A DNA stretch of 64,000 nt from Paenibacillus rubinfantis (GCF_001486505.1 NZ_LN909065.1:930001-994000), one strand, 5' to 3'. Shown: positions 35,434 through 44,642, numbered from the stretch's first letter. Notes: a model not told the origin generated them from the sequence alone. Translations and numbers: made by a program.

Positions 35434-36165
35434 ATGAAAAAAGCATTAATCGTTTGGGGCGGCTGGGATGGACATGAACCGGAGCAGGTTGCCGGTATCT
35501 TTGCCCGCGTCCTGCGGGAGCATGCATTTGAAGTCGAGGTTTCCGACACCCTGGAAGCCTATGCCGATGCGGAGAAGTTGCTTGGACTGGATTTGATCGT
35601 GCCGGTATGGACGATGGGAACCATCGCTCAGGAGCTGGTGAATAACGTGTCGGCCGCGGTGCAGGCCGGAACCGGTTTGGCCGGCTGCCATGGCGGGATG
35701 TGCGATTCGTTCCGCAACAACGTGGATTGGCAGTTTATGACCGGCGGGCAATGGGTCGCCCACCCGGGCAACGACGGCGTGGATTACAAAGTCGAAATCA
35801 TCGCCAATTCCAGTCCGCTCGTGGAAGGCATCGAAGACTTCCGTGTCCAAACGGAGCAATATTATCTGCATGTGGATCCTGCGGTAGAGGTACTCGCCAC
35901 TACTCGCTTCCCAGTCGTCGATGGCCCTCACCGCCTGAACAGACCGGTGGATATGCCGGTCGTCTGGACGAAGCGCTGGGGAACCGGACGCGTGTATTAT
36001 AATTCGTTGGGGCATCATGCTGACATCGTTGACCTGCCCCCAGTGAAGGAAATGATGACCCGAGGCATGCTCTGGGCCGCAGAAGGCAAACGGCTGGCCC
36101 TGGAGTCGCAAGGCGGCGAGGTGCGGAGCCAGAACCACTATACGGGCATGGGGGACAGCCAATAA
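35434..36165 (+). CDS. ThuA-like domain protein
   Basis: The 243-residue protein matches the ThuA (trehalose utilisation) glutamine-amidotransferase-like fold: ALIVWGGWDGHEPEQVAGIF, LAGCHGGMCDSFRNNVDWQF, EQYYLHVDPAVEVLA, WTKRWGTGRVYYNSLGHHAD. ThuA-like proteins in sugar loci take part in disaccharide keto-derivative metabolism in rhizobia; the exact reaction here is unknown. GAAGGA precedes the ATG. Its stop overlaps the next oxidoreductase start by one base. Confidence 0.9.
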   Translation: MKKALIVWGGWDGHEPEQVAGIFARVLREHAFEVEVSDTLEAYADAEKLLGLDLIVPVWTMGTIAQELVNNVSAAVQAGTGLAGCHGGMCDSFRNNVDWQFMTGGQWVAHPGNDGVDYKVEIIANSSPLVEGIEDFRVQTEQYYLHVDPAVEVLATTRFPVVDGPHRLNRPVDMPVVWTKRWGTGRVYYNSLGHHADIVDLPPVKEMMTRGMLWAAEGKRLALESQGGEVRSQNHYTGMGDSQ

Positions 36166-37268
36166 TGGACAAAATCAAGGTAGGAATAATCGGCTGCGGT
36201 AAAATCAGCGGGATCTACATGGAAAACTGCGCAAAGTTCGAAGCGCTGGATCTTGTGGCCTGCGCTGACCTCGACGTGAACCGGGCGCGGGAGCAGGCCA
36301 AGCAATATAACGTTCCCCGGGCTTGCTCGGTAGACGAGCTGCTGCAGGATCCCGACATCCAGATCGTGATCAACCTGACGATTCCGGCGGCACATGCCGA
36401 AGTTTGCCTGAAAGCGCTAGAAGCTGGCAAACATGTTTACGTGGAGAAGCCGCTGGCCGTGACGCGTGAGGAGGGATTGGCCGTCCTCGAAGCCGCACGC
36501 AAGCACGGGCTGATGGTTGGCAGCGCGCCGGAGACATTTTTTGGCGCCGGGATCCAGACGGCGTTGAAGCTGATCCAGGACGGAGTCATCGGCCGGCCCG
36601 TCTCTGCCGCGGCGTTTATGATGAGCCGCGGCCATGAGTTCTGGCATCCGGACCCGGAGTTTTATTATGCCAAAGGCGGCGGACCGATGTTTGATATGGG
36701 CCCCTATTATTTGACAGCCCTCATCCAATTGCTGGGCCCGATCAAACGGATCGCCGGCATGACCGGCAAAGCGCTGGAACAGCGTACGATCACCAGCGAG
36801 AAGAAGTACGGGCAAACGATCGAGGTCGAGGTGCCTACGCACGTCTCGGGCACGCTGCAATTTGCGCAAGGGGCGATTGCTACGCTAACGACCAGCTTTG
36901 ATATTTTCGGCGGAAGCTCGCTGCCCCCGATCGAAATTCACGGGACCGAAGGCACCTTGCTCGTGCCCGATCCCAATTCCTTCGGCGGTCCGGTGAAGCT
37001 CCGCCGGACCGGCGAGGAGGCCTGGACCGAGGTGCCCCTGCTTCCGGGCTACGCTGAGAATAGCCGCGGCATCGGACCGGCCGACATGGCCAGCGCCTTG
37101 CTGCACGATCGGCCGCATCGCGCCAGCGGCGAGCTTGCCTATCACGTGCTGGAAGCGATGTGGGGCTTCCACGATGCCTCCGACGCGGGCACCTTCTACG
37201 AGATGCAAAGCACTTGCACCCCGCCCGCTGCATTGCCGCTGGATCTGGAGCCATATCAGCTCGACTAG
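36165..37268 (+). CDS. Gfo/Idh/MocA-family oxidoreductase
   Basis: The 367-residue protein has VGIIGCGKISGIYMENCAKF (GxGxI Rossmann), HVYVEKPLAVTREEG with the EKP motif, and a C-terminal domain with GGGPMFDMGPYYLTALIQLLG. It starts on the last base of the ThuA stop, so translation is coupled, and the two products probably act on the same sugar. It is a different subgroup from the 33916 paralogue (shorter, canonical GxG). Substrate unknown. Confidence 0.93.
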   Translation: MDKIKVGIIGCGKISGIYMENCAKFEALDLVACADLDVNRAREQAKQYNVPRACSVDELLQDPDIQIVINLTIPAAHAEVCLKALEAGKHVYVEKPLAVTREEGLAVLEAARKHGLMVGSAPETFFGAGIQTALKLIQDGVIGRPVSAAAFMMSRGHEFWHPDPEFYYAKGGGPMFDMGPYYLTALIQLLGPIKRIAGMTGKALEQRTITSEKKYGQTIEVEVPTHVSGTLQFAQGAIATLTTSFDIFGGSSLPPIEIHGTEGTLLVPDPNSFGGPVKLRRTGEEAWTEVPLLPGYAENSRGIGPADMASALLHDRPHRASGELAYHVLEAMWGFHDASDAGTFYEMQSTCTPPAALPLDLEPYQLD

Positions 37269-37293
37269 CCGGATACTTACCCGCGCATAACCC

Positions 37294-37329
37294 AAAACAC
37301 CCCTGATCTCTCAAGATCGGGGGTGTTTT
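37294..37329. terminator. Bidirectional terminator
   Basis: AAAACACCCC and GGGGTGTTTT with inner GATCT/AGATC form a long stem between the convergent oxidoreductase and response-regulator genes. Confidence 0.92.
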
Positions 37330-37337
37330 GCGATCGC

Positions 37338-37697
37338 TTAGCCTAATTCGGATTTCTGCAGCACCTTCAATACCCGTTCCGCCGTTACCGGCTTCAGCAG
37401 ATAATCCAACGCACTCCGCTCAAAAGCCTCTGCCGCATACGTATCATAGCCGGTGACAAACACGATATCCATAGCCTCGTCGAGCTCCTGAAGCAGACCC
37501 GAAAATGTCATACCACTGATTTCCGGCATGGAAATATCGAGAAAGGCGATATCGATCGGGTGAGACTTCGCGTATTCATAGGCCTCGCCAGGGACAAGAA
37601 AGGAGCGGCATTCGCCAACCTTCCCGCTTTCCCTCAGAATTCTCGATAATCGCTTGATGGATAATTCCTCATCATCCACGATCATGATTCGCAGCAT
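37338..37697 (-). CDS. Stand-alone response-regulator receiver protein
   Basis: The 119-residue product is a single receiver domain with all key residues: IMIVDDEE acidic pair, phosphoacceptor Asp in AFLDISMPEISGM, VFVTGYDTYA Thr, and DYLLKPVTAERV Lys. No LytTR or other output domain follows, so it probably acts by protein-protein interaction or phosphotransfer. ATG at 37697 follows GGGGGG. It overlaps the end of the giant sensor kinase by 26 bp and is its likely partner. Confidence 0.9.
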   Translation of the reverse strand: MLRIMIVDDEELSIKRLSRILRESGKVGECRSFLVPGEAYEYAKSHPIDIAFLDISMPEISGMTFSGLLQELDEAMDIVFVTGYDTYAAEAFERSALDYLLKPVTAERVLKVLQKSELG

Positions 37698-40600
37698 GTG
37701 TGATCCCCCCCGTCCCAACGCTTGACCTCACCGCGGGAATCAAGAAGGAAATCGTCGTCCCCTGCCCCGGCGTGCTGGCGATTTGCAGGTCCTCCCCATA
37801 GAGCAGTCTGAGCCGTTGACTGATATTCCATAACCCGACCCCTTTCCGGTTCGTATCCCTCCCGCGAAGTTCCTCCAGCTTGTCCTCACGGATCCCTACC
37901 CCGTCATCCATAACGTAAAAATAGACTCCCGTATCCGGCAACTCTTTGGCCGCTAACTTGACCATTCCGCCTTGAAGCTTAGACATCACACCGTGCCGGA
38001 TCGCATTCTCCACCAACGGCTGCAATACGAGCGGGGGAATCCGCAGCCCCGGATCGGCCTGCACCTCATATTCCACTTGCAGACGCGAGCCGAAGCGCGC
38101 TTGTTCGATATGCACATAGGCGGCGACCAGCTTCAGCTCGTTCTCCAACGTTGACAGCGAATCCAGCTGCTTAAAGTCAAAACTGCCTCGCAAATATTGG
38201 GACAGCTGCACTGTCAGTTCTTCCGCCTGTTCCGGGTCCTCCAGACATAGCTCAGCGATCGAATTCAGTGCATTGTACAAAAAGTGCGGGTTGATCTGCG
38301 ACCGCAGGAAAGCTATTTCCGCATCCTTGGCCAGGTTAACGGAGGTTTTTAATTGAATCAAATTACGAACGCGTGCCAGCAGCTCCTCACTTTCAAACGG
38401 CATCCCAACAAAGTCATTCGCCCCATATTCAACAGATAATCTCATTTCATCCTCACGGTTCCGGGACGTCAAGACAAGCACCGGCAGTTCTACCGGGGAT
38501 AATCGTTCACGAAGGGTGCGAAGCACCTCGTACCCGCTTAAATCCGGCAATGCGATGTCCAAGATTACCAGGAAAAAGGAATGGGCCTTAGCGAGTTCCT
38601 CTAGCGCAAGCTTTCCTCGGTTCACCGTAACCACCGCATGACCTTCCTGCTTTAACAGATTTCGAATGGACTGTTGGTTGGCAAAATCATTCTCCACGAC
38701 TAAAATCGTTTCTTTGCCGGTTCCCGATACATACTGCGGGTATTCCACATCCAAACGGCCTCCCTGATCGCTTGGCTTCAATCGGTTATCCAGATGCACC
38801 GGCTGATCCGCGAGGGGCAGAGTAAAGACAAATGCCAAGCTCTGCCGATCCAGAAATTCCGTGTAAAGCGTTCCACCATGCAATTCGATCAGTTGCTTTG
38901 TCACGCTCAGGCCCAGTCCAGCACCACTTTCGAGAGGAGAACCGGAAGCCGCTAACCGCTCTAAAGAGGAGAACAAATCCTCCGGCAAATCGACCGGCTT
39001 TCCCAGCGCGTGAATATGGATTGTAACCCGGACAAGCCCGCCGATTGGCTCGCCTTGAATCTCGATGTCGCCTTGCTCCGCAAACTGGCTTGCCCCCCCA
39101 ATTAATTGATGCAGGATTTGCAGCAGCCGGTTGCTATCGGCATACACCGGCGGAAAATCCTCCGGGATCTGGTTCACCCATTCTATCCGATTTCCGCTAA
39201 GTAAAAATCGATGGACCTGAATCACCGCAGCCACATGATCCCCTAAATTCAGAGCGGTGCGGAACAACCGGATATCGCCGTGCTTCATTTTGGAATAATC
39301 CAGCAGCTCATTAACCAAATAAGTCAGCCTCCGGCCGCTGTTTAACACGATGTTCAAATTCCAAGCCTGGGTCTGGTTGACCGGCCCTTCCACGCCTTTA
39401 AGCAGCGTATCCGCGATGTTTACGATAGCATGAAGTGGTTTTTTTAGCTCATGGGAGGTACTGGCCAAGAAGTCGTCCTTGATCCGGTCCAAGCGAATCA
39501 GCTGGTTTTTCATCCGGTCGACCGTTTGATAGGCCTCGAAAAACTTAAGCACAACCTGAACCACCATAATCAAGTTAAACAATACGAGATAAAATTGTTG
39601 GACCCATAACGTCTCTTTCCAGGAAAGGGCAAACAAAATCGTATCCAGCGAATACAGATTGATCGTAAGGATGGACAAGAACAGCAACAGCGATGGAAGC
39701 TGCTTCTCCTGCTGGCTGTTAATATAGATTGCGGCCGATTTGTACAACAGCCAGAAGCTCATCAGTTGGTAGATCAGCACGACGTAAGCCTGATACGGGT
39801 TATACATACGAATGGGCAGGACCGCGACGGCGACAGCAAATAGAGTTAACACGCCGATAACGCCCAGCAGTGCTCGCAGAGGAATGATGCGGTTTTGCAG
39901 CTTGTAGAAGAAGAGCGCCACAAAAATGAAACATCCCATAGTCACGATGTCTTTTATTTTGTACAACATTTCAAACGAAAGATCAGGAAGGAGGAGCGTA
40001 AGCGTCCTTTCGCCGGACAAGCCGTGATAAACGGAAAATAACAGGCAGATGCAGGCTGCCAAGAGCAAAGAGCTGTCCTTCTTCCGATATTTCGCCGCTA
40101 CCGCATAACTGATGAAGAAAATGAGCGCCAACACGGCAAGTACAGCCAACGTGCTGAATTCCCTGGCCAGGTTGATTTTCAGGAAATGATCCATGGGCGC
40201 TTGCGGGCCAAAGTAGAGCGAAAACGGGATGCCGGAATTAATATAATCGAAGTTGGCAACCTGAACGATGATTTCAACCTCGCCCCGCTCGAGTGAAACC
40301 TGCGCGCTTTGCGGAATGTTCCCCGCTTCGTACGATTCCGCGCGTAAGCCAGGCGTCCCATCTTCGATCAGCTCGCGGCCGTTAACGTAAATCGTGCTGG
40401 CAAAACGGATATTTGTCTTCTTCAAGGTATAGATTCCACTATCCGGCAGATGCTTCAGAATAAGCCGGTATGTTGCCGCGCCGTAGGCGGGGAGATTGTA
40501 AGCGCCGACGGTCTTGACGTTCCAAGACCCCGGCACCGTTAAATAGGCATCCGGTAATCGTTTGGACGCTTGACGAAAATCATCCGGAACCAACAGCTGA

Positions 40601-40794
40601 TCCCAATAAAATTCCCATTCCCCGTCCAGCTTGATTTTTTCCTGTTGGTCCGGGTCCCAACCCGCCAGATCCAGAACCCCGTGGCGAGCCTCCATCGTCT
40701 GGATCCGTGCTTCGCGGCCGTGTAGCATCGAGAAAGGGATAACCGACAGGAGTACGAAGCCTAGCAATATTAAGATTGTGATCCGCTTTAGCAC
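37672..40794 (-). CDS. Giant hybrid sensor kinase (7TMR-DISM, degenerate kinase core, receiver, LytS-type kinase)
   Basis: The 1040-residue protein has a signal/membrane segment, an extracellular jelly-roll domain (about 40-195; KLDGEWEFYWDQL), seven membrane helices (about 205-400), a HisKA helix (STSHELKKPLHAIVNIADTL), an HATPase domain that lacks the N-box Asn and DxGxG Asp (LLQILHQLIGGASQFA, IHALGKPV) though GAGLGLSVTKQL remains, a receiver whose conserved Lys is Met (DFVGMPFESEE), and a LytS-type C-terminal kinase with intact INPHFLYNALNSI, PLVENAIRHG, DDGVGI and GVGLWNI. Only the last kinase module looks fully active. Carbohydrate-like ligand sensing is inferred from the extracellular fold. 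Confidence 0.92.
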   Translation of the reverse strand: MLKRITILILLGFVLLSVIPFSMLHGREARIQTMEARHGVLDLAGWDPDQQEKIKLDGEWEFYWDQLLVPDDFRQASKRLPDAYLTVPGSWNVKTVGAYNLPAYGAATYRLILKHLPDSGIYTLKKTNIRFASTIYVNGRELIEDGTPGLRAESYEAGNIPQSAQVSLERGEVEIIVQVANFDYINSGIPFSLYFGPQAPMDHFLKINLAREFSTLAVLAVLALIFFISYAVAAKYRKKDSSLLLAACICLLFSVYHGLSGERTLTLLLPDLSFEMLYKIKDIVTMGCFIFVALFFYKLQNRIIPLRALLGVIGVLTLFAVAVAVLPIRMYNPYQAYVVLIYQLMSFWLLYKSAAIYINSQQEKQLPSLLLFLSILTINLYSLDTILFALSWKETLWVQQFYLVLFNLIMVVQVVLKFFEAYQTVDRMKNQLIRLDRIKDDFLASTSHELKKPLHAIVNIADTLLKGVEGPVNQTQAWNLNIVLNSGRRLTYLVNELLDYSKMKHGDIRLFRTALNLGDHVAAVIQVHRFLLSGNRIEWVNQIPEDFPPVYADSNRLLQILHQLIGGASQFAEQGDIEIQGEPIGGLVRVTIHIHALGKPVDLPEDLFSSLERLAASGSPLESGAGLGLSVTKQLIELHGGTLYTEFLDRQSLAFVFTLPLADQPVHLDNRLKPSDQGGRLDVEYPQYVSGTGKETILVVENDFANQQSIRNLLKQEGHAVVTVNRGKLALEELAKAHSFFLVILDIALPDLSGYEVLRTLRERLSPVELPVLVLTSRNREDEMRLSVEYGANDFVGMPFESEELLARVRNLIQLKTSVNLAKDAEIAFLRSQINPHFLYNALNSIAELCLEDPEQAEELTVQLSQYLRGSFDFKQLDSLSTLENELKLVAAYVHIEQARFGSRLQVEYEVQADPGLRIPPLVLQPLVENAIRHGVMSKLQGGMVKLAAKELPDTGVYFYVMDDGVGIREDKLEELRGRDTNRKGVGLWNISQRLRLLYGEDLQIASTPGQGTTISFLIPAVRSSVGTGGITHAANHDRG

Positions 40795-40972
40795 GGGGAC
40801 AACTCCTTCTTTTCACCGAAAAACTCAAGTGTCTACCATTTTATAGGCTTAGTAGGCAAGATGACAACACTAATATATGGAAGGAAAGGATCGGCATTCT
40901 GCCAAAACACGCATAGTCCAAACTCTGCACGCCATATAGATGAACAGTGATCACGGAGAGGAATGGGAACCG

Positions 40973-41212
40973 ATGGTGGAGAGAAAACAACGTCCCTTTA
41001 TTTTTGTGACGATCAGGGCATCGACGATTCGAAAGATCATTATTCTGGATTTTATCGCCGGAACCGGGCTTTACTACCTCATCAAGCTGGCAACCGCCAG
41101 CGTGCTGTTGGGCACGATGGGCAGCGCCGTGGGGACCGAGGTCATGAAGCGAATTCCCGTGACGAGGATGTTCCAACTAAATCAAGGGATCTCCCCTGTG
41201 AAAAAAGGCTGA
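40973..41212 (+). CDS. Small hydrophobic protein of unknown function
   Basis: About 79 residues, basic N-terminus (MVERKQRPFIFVTIRAS) and one or two hydrophobic segments (IIILDFIAGTGLYYLIKLAT, VLLGTMGSAVGTEVM). No family recognised. GGAGAGG lies eleven bases before ATG 40973; an ATG at 40940 lacks a site. The last four codons lie inside the left arm of a strong terminator, which is unusual for a real gene, so it may be a small gene with a tightly placed terminator or a spurious frame. Confidence 0.45.
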   Translation: MVERKQRPFIFVTIRASTIRKIIILDFIAGTGLYYLIKLATASVLLGTMGSAVGTEVMKRIPVTRMFQLNQGISPVKKG

Positions 41213-41240
41213 TCGCCGTATACACGACGATCAGCCTTTT
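41203..41240. terminator. Bidirectional terminator overlapping the small-protein stop
   Basis: AAAAGGCTGATCG (41203-41215) and CGATCAGCCTTTT (41228-41240) form a perfect 13-bp stem. It serves the convergent small gene and SDR gene. Confidence 0.92.
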
Positions 41241-41267
41241 AAATGAGCGGGTCCACCCGCCGACGCG

Positions 41268-42050
41268 TTACAACACCGCCGACGCGCCGCCGTCGATGTT
41301 CACCGCCGTGCCGGTCACATACGACGCCGCCTCGGACACCAAGAAGGTGATAACTTTCGCCGCCTCCTCCGTCTGGCCGATCCGGCCAAGCGGGATGCCG
41401 TGGCGCGGGTCGGTTGCAAACTGCTCCCACGTGAGCTCGGATGCGGCTTGGCGCCATTTTCGCTCGATTTGGTCGCTGCGGACCAACCCGATGCACACCG
41501 CATTCACGCGGATGCGATCGGCTGCCAAATCCTTGCTCATCGCCTTCGTCAAGGCCAGGCCCGCCGCCCGGCTGACCGATGTCGGCAATGAAGAGGCACC
41601 AGGTGCCTTGCCGCCGATGGCGGTGACGTTTAGAATCGCTCCGCCCCCCGCTTCACGCAGATGAGGCAGTGCGGCCCGGGAGAAATTCACCGCGCCAAGC
41701 AGCTTCAGATCCAAATCCGCGCCCCAAGCTTCGGCCTCAACCTTCTCGAACGGAGCTGCCGCCGACGTGCCGGCATTGTTCACGAGAATATCGAGGCCGC
41801 CAAAATGCTCGGCCGCCTGCTCCACTGCCCGACGCGCAGCCTCACCCGAAGCGACATCGGCGACGAGGACAAGCGCTTCGACTCCCGTCTTCGCACGGAT
41901 GGCCTCCGCCGCTTCCCGCAGCGCCCCCTCATTCCGCGCAACGAGGGCCACTTGAGCACCTTCCGAAGCCAACGTGAGGGCGGTTGCCAGACCAATCCCC
42001 TTGCTGCCTCCGGTGATGATCGCCCGCTTCCCTTGCAGTCCAAGATCCAC
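41268..42050 (-). CDS. SDR-family oxidoreductase lacking the YxxxK catalytic pair
   Basis: The 260-residue protein has the nucleotide motif IITGGSKGIGLATALTLASE, the NNAG motif and INVDGG-like VNIDGGASAVL ending. At the catalytic site the expected Y-x3-K is replaced by TSVSR (in LPTSVSRAAGLALTKAMS), so classical proton transfer is not possible. Whether it is a catalytically distinct SDR or a regulator is open; a similar variant is seen in some family members. GTG at 42050 is six bases after AGGAGGG. Followed upstream by the eda gene on the same strand. Confidence 0.88.
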   Translation of the reverse strand: MDLGLQGKRAIITGGSKGIGLATALTLASEGAQVALVARNEGALREAAEAIRAKTGVEALVLVADVASGEAARRAVEQAAEHFGGLDILVNNAGTSAAAPFEKVEAEAWGADLDLKLLGAVNFSRAALPHLREAGGGAILNVTAIGGKAPGASSLPTSVSRAAGLALTKAMSKDLAADRIRVNAVCIGLVRSDQIERKWRQAASELTWEQFATDPRHGIPLGRIGQTEEAAKVITFLVSEAASYVTGTAVNIDGGASAVL

Positions 42051-42107
42051 GTGAATCCCTCCTCGACGTTTTTTTACTACAAAGAATTTAGTCGACCCAG
42101 CTACGTT

Positions 42108-42776
42108 TTAGGATAACCCTTTTGCCTTGAGATACTCGGCTTTATAAGCAGCGGCCTTCTGGGCGATCAACGACAGATCTTTGCGCTTCATCGCTTCGTT
42201 GGTCAAATCCGAGCCGATCCCGACGGCCACTGCCCCGGCTTGGATCCATTCGCCGAGATTCGCCAGGGAGACCCCGCCGGTTGGCATGATATTCGCCTGC
42301 GGCAACGGCCCCTTGATCGCCTTGATCATCGACGGATCGTACAAGTTGCCCGGGAATAGCTTCACGATATCCGCTCCCAGCTCCAGCGCCTCCTGGATTT
42401 CCTTGATCGTCATACATCCGGGCATGACCGGAATGCGGTAGCGGTTACATAACGTCACCGTATCGCGGTTTAAGGACGGCCCTACCACGAACTGAGCGCC
42501 GCTTAAGATCGCAGCCCGCGCCGTTTCCGGATCCAGTACCGTCCCTACGCCGATGATGGCATAACGGGATTCGTCCTGCGTGTCCCAACTGTATTTGCGA
42601 GCCAATTCCTCAATCGCCCGCAGCGCAAACGGAATCGTCATCGTCACTTCGATGACTTTAATGCCGCCGGCAATGGCCTGCTCGGCCATTTGCACGACTT
42701 CCTCCGGGGTTTCTCCGCGCAGGACGGCCACTACGCCCTCTTGCACGATTTTTTGCACAAGCTGAAGCTTCTTCAT
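42108..42776 (-). CDS. eda: KDPG/KHG aldolase
   Basis: The 222-residue class I aldolase cleaves 2-keto-3-deoxy-6-phosphogluconate to pyruvate and glyceraldehyde 3-phosphate. Catalytic Lys is in GADIVKLFPGNLYDP and the Glu in KVIEVTMTIP; VVGPSLNRDTV and IMPTGGVSLANLGEWIQAGA are typical phosphate and barrel motifs. It completes the pathway started by kduI, kduD and kdgK in this region. GAGGG precedes the ATG. Confidence 0.95.
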   Translation of the reverse strand: MKKLQLVQKIVQEGVVAVLRGETPEEVVQMAEQAIAGGIKVIEVTMTIPFALRAIEELARKYSWDTQDESRYAIIGVGTVLDPETARAAILSGAQFVVGPSLNRDTVTLCNRYRIPVMPGCMTIKEIQEALELGADIVKLFPGNLYDPSMIKAIKGPLPQANIMPTGGVSLANLGEWIQAGAVAVGIGSDLTNEAMKRKDLSLIAQKAAAYKAEYLKAKGLS

Positions 42777-42816
42777 ACCTTAACCCTCTTTCCCCTAAAC
42801 GTTTGTTCTTTACCCC

Positions 42817-44478
42817 TTACCATGAAAAAGAATAGGACTCCAAATCAACCCGCTCGCCGTTTATCCGCCGATCCCCCGCAAGCCCGGGGCCTTCTACGCT
42901 TAGCCGAAGCTGAGCCTCCTCGGCATAGGAGGTGTACGAAACACCGATCCTTCCGGCTCTGTCGCCGACTGTGAATTGAGGTGCTCGGGACATCAGGGCC
43001 GATACGAAATCCTCCAGATCGGAGACCCCCCGCTCGTTGGCTTCCGGTTCACCGATCGCCTCCACCACAACGCCAACGCTACGTCCTTCCACCTCAACCT
43101 GGAGATAACCGTCCCGTTCCCGCACCTGATAAGTACTTGACGGATACACGGCAAAATACGCCTCTTCAACCTTTCCGAATATACCATTCGCTGCAAACCG
43201 CCATTCTCCTTCCGGAAGCACGCCGATGACCCGTCCAGGCACCTCTTCCGGCAGCGAGTAAACCGCCACCACGGCGTTCCGATGATACAACACTTCCGTC
43301 CATTCGCTTTGATGGCGCGGGTCATGATCTGAAGGCTCATACCCTTTCCCCGGATGAAAAAAGTAGAGCTGGTTGCCTTTCTCCCCTCGGACCGGTAAGC
43401 TGTACAGCCAGCGCAGCTGCTCGTTGTCGAATTCCTCGACTCTCTCCCACAGCCCCCCTACCGCAAAGCAGTGAGACAGATAAGCATAAGCATGCAGCCG
43501 TTGCTTCACGCCGCTGATCTCCTTGAGGATGGCCACCTTGGACTCGGCAGGCTTGCCCCGCTCCAACGCCCGCAGCCGGGCTGACGCAGGAGCCTCATAG
43601 AATAGAAGCCCGGCATACTCGGTGCGCGGCATCGCCTCCGGCAGCTCAAAATCGCCAAATTGCACATAATCGTGCAGCACATTCGCATCCCGTGGCGCAT
43701 CATGCGGCCAACCGCGGGCGTGGGCCCCCACCCATGCTCCCTTGAAATAATAGTTAGCCCGAATAGTCCATAGAAGATCTAACATCTCAGACAGCTCGGC
43801 CTTCGCCTCGGCATCGTCCATCAGCGCCCAAGCGCAGGTGAATGCCTGAATCCAATGCCAGAACCACGGTAATGCGCCGTATTCGCCCATGCCCTCCAGT
43901 CGAAGATGGGCCAGCGTATGCCGCAGGCACTCCCTTCCGTCCGCAAACAACGCCGCATCTTCGTATCGCTGCCCGAAGATCAGCTTCGCTGCCGTGTATT
44001 TCGCCTCATGATGGTTGTACTCCCGTAAAGGCTTGCGATAGAAGCCGCTCCGATAGATCTGGGACAAAGCGTCCTCGAAGCGTTCGGCTAACTCTGGGCT
44101 CAGCTCTTTCCCGTAGATTCGCACGAAGTAGACCATCAAGCTGCCCATGAGCTCGACCGGCAGGACATGCGGTGCGGCCTGTTCCGGTGTCGGATATAAC
44201 CCCAGCGGCCAATGACCATACGTCGGGCTGGACGCCTCCCGATCCTGGAGTTGAAGCACGCGCAGCAGCACCTTCTCGGCTAACAACCGGCCTTCCGCAC
44301 GATCAAACGTCGGCGTTTCGTCCGGATCTACGGCAGCGGCAAATAAATAAGAGGCGTAATAATAATTGTCCCGGATATCGCCATGAAACCACAGCCCGCT
44401 GTCCAGGAGCGGCTGCCGCCAAGCGATCATTGCAGCTTTGCGGACGATTTCCTTCATTCTCGCTTGATAAAGATTCAT
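42817..44478 (-). CDS. Uncharacterised 553-residue protein in the uronate locus
   Basis: No family recognised with certainty. The N-terminal two thirds are helical with Trp/Tyr/His-rich stretches (DSGLWFHGDIRDNYYYASYL; YGALPWFWHWIQAFTCAWAL; YYFKGAWVGAHARGWPHDAP) reminiscent of an alpha/alpha toroid, and the C-terminal third is strand-rich (YQVRERDGYLQVEVEGRSVG). That pairing resembles heparinase II/III-like polysaccharide lyases and related hydrolases, which is a weak structural guess. No signal peptide is seen, so it is probably cytoplasmic. ATG at 44478 follows AAGGGG by eight bases. Divergent from kduI. Confidence 0.75.
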   Translation of the reverse strand: MNLYQARMKEIVRKAAMIAWRQPLLDSGLWFHGDIRDNYYYASYLFAAAVDPDETPTFDRAEGRLLAEKVLLRVLQLQDREASSPTYGHWPLGLYPTPEQAAPHVLPVELMGSLMVYFVRIYGKELSPELAERFEDALSQIYRSGFYRKPLREYNHHEAKYTAAKLIFGQRYEDAALFADGRECLRHTLAHLRLEGMGEYGALPWFWHWIQAFTCAWALMDDAEAKAELSEMLDLLWTIRANYYFKGAWVGAHARGWPHDAPRDANVLHDYVQFGDFELPEAMPRTEYAGLLFYEAPASARLRALERGKPAESKVAILKEISGVKQRLHAYAYLSHCFAVGGLWERVEEFDNEQLRWLYSLPVRGEKGNQLYFFHPGKGYEPSDHDPRHQSEWTEVLYHRNAVVAVYSLPEEVPGRVIGVLPEGEWRFAANGIFGKVEEAYFAVYPSSTYQVRERDGYLQVEVEGRSVGVVVEAIGEPEANERGVSDLEDFVSALMSRAPQFTVGDRAGRIGVSYTSYAEEAQLRLSVEGPGLAGDRRINGERVDLESYSFSW

Positions 44479-44607
44479 CCAAAGTACCCCTTCCCCCACA
44501 TCCTACCACGGTTCCCACGGCCGCTAAAGCCGGTGAATCCACGATTTCCTACGGTAAACTTCCGATTCCCGGCATCTTCAACCTTTTGGGTGCGCCCTCT
44601 TGCCAAA

Positions 44608-44642
44608 TGAACCAAAATGGATTAATGTGAACGTATATGAAC
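44608..44642. promoter_or_regulatory. Phased TGAAC direct repeats upstream of kduI
   Basis: TGAAC occurs at 44608, 44628 and 44638, spacing 20 and 10 bases (two and one helical turns), in the divergent region between the 553-residue gene and kduI. DeoR-type regulators often bind direct repeats; the DeoR gene downstream is the likely binder. Confidence 0.4.
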
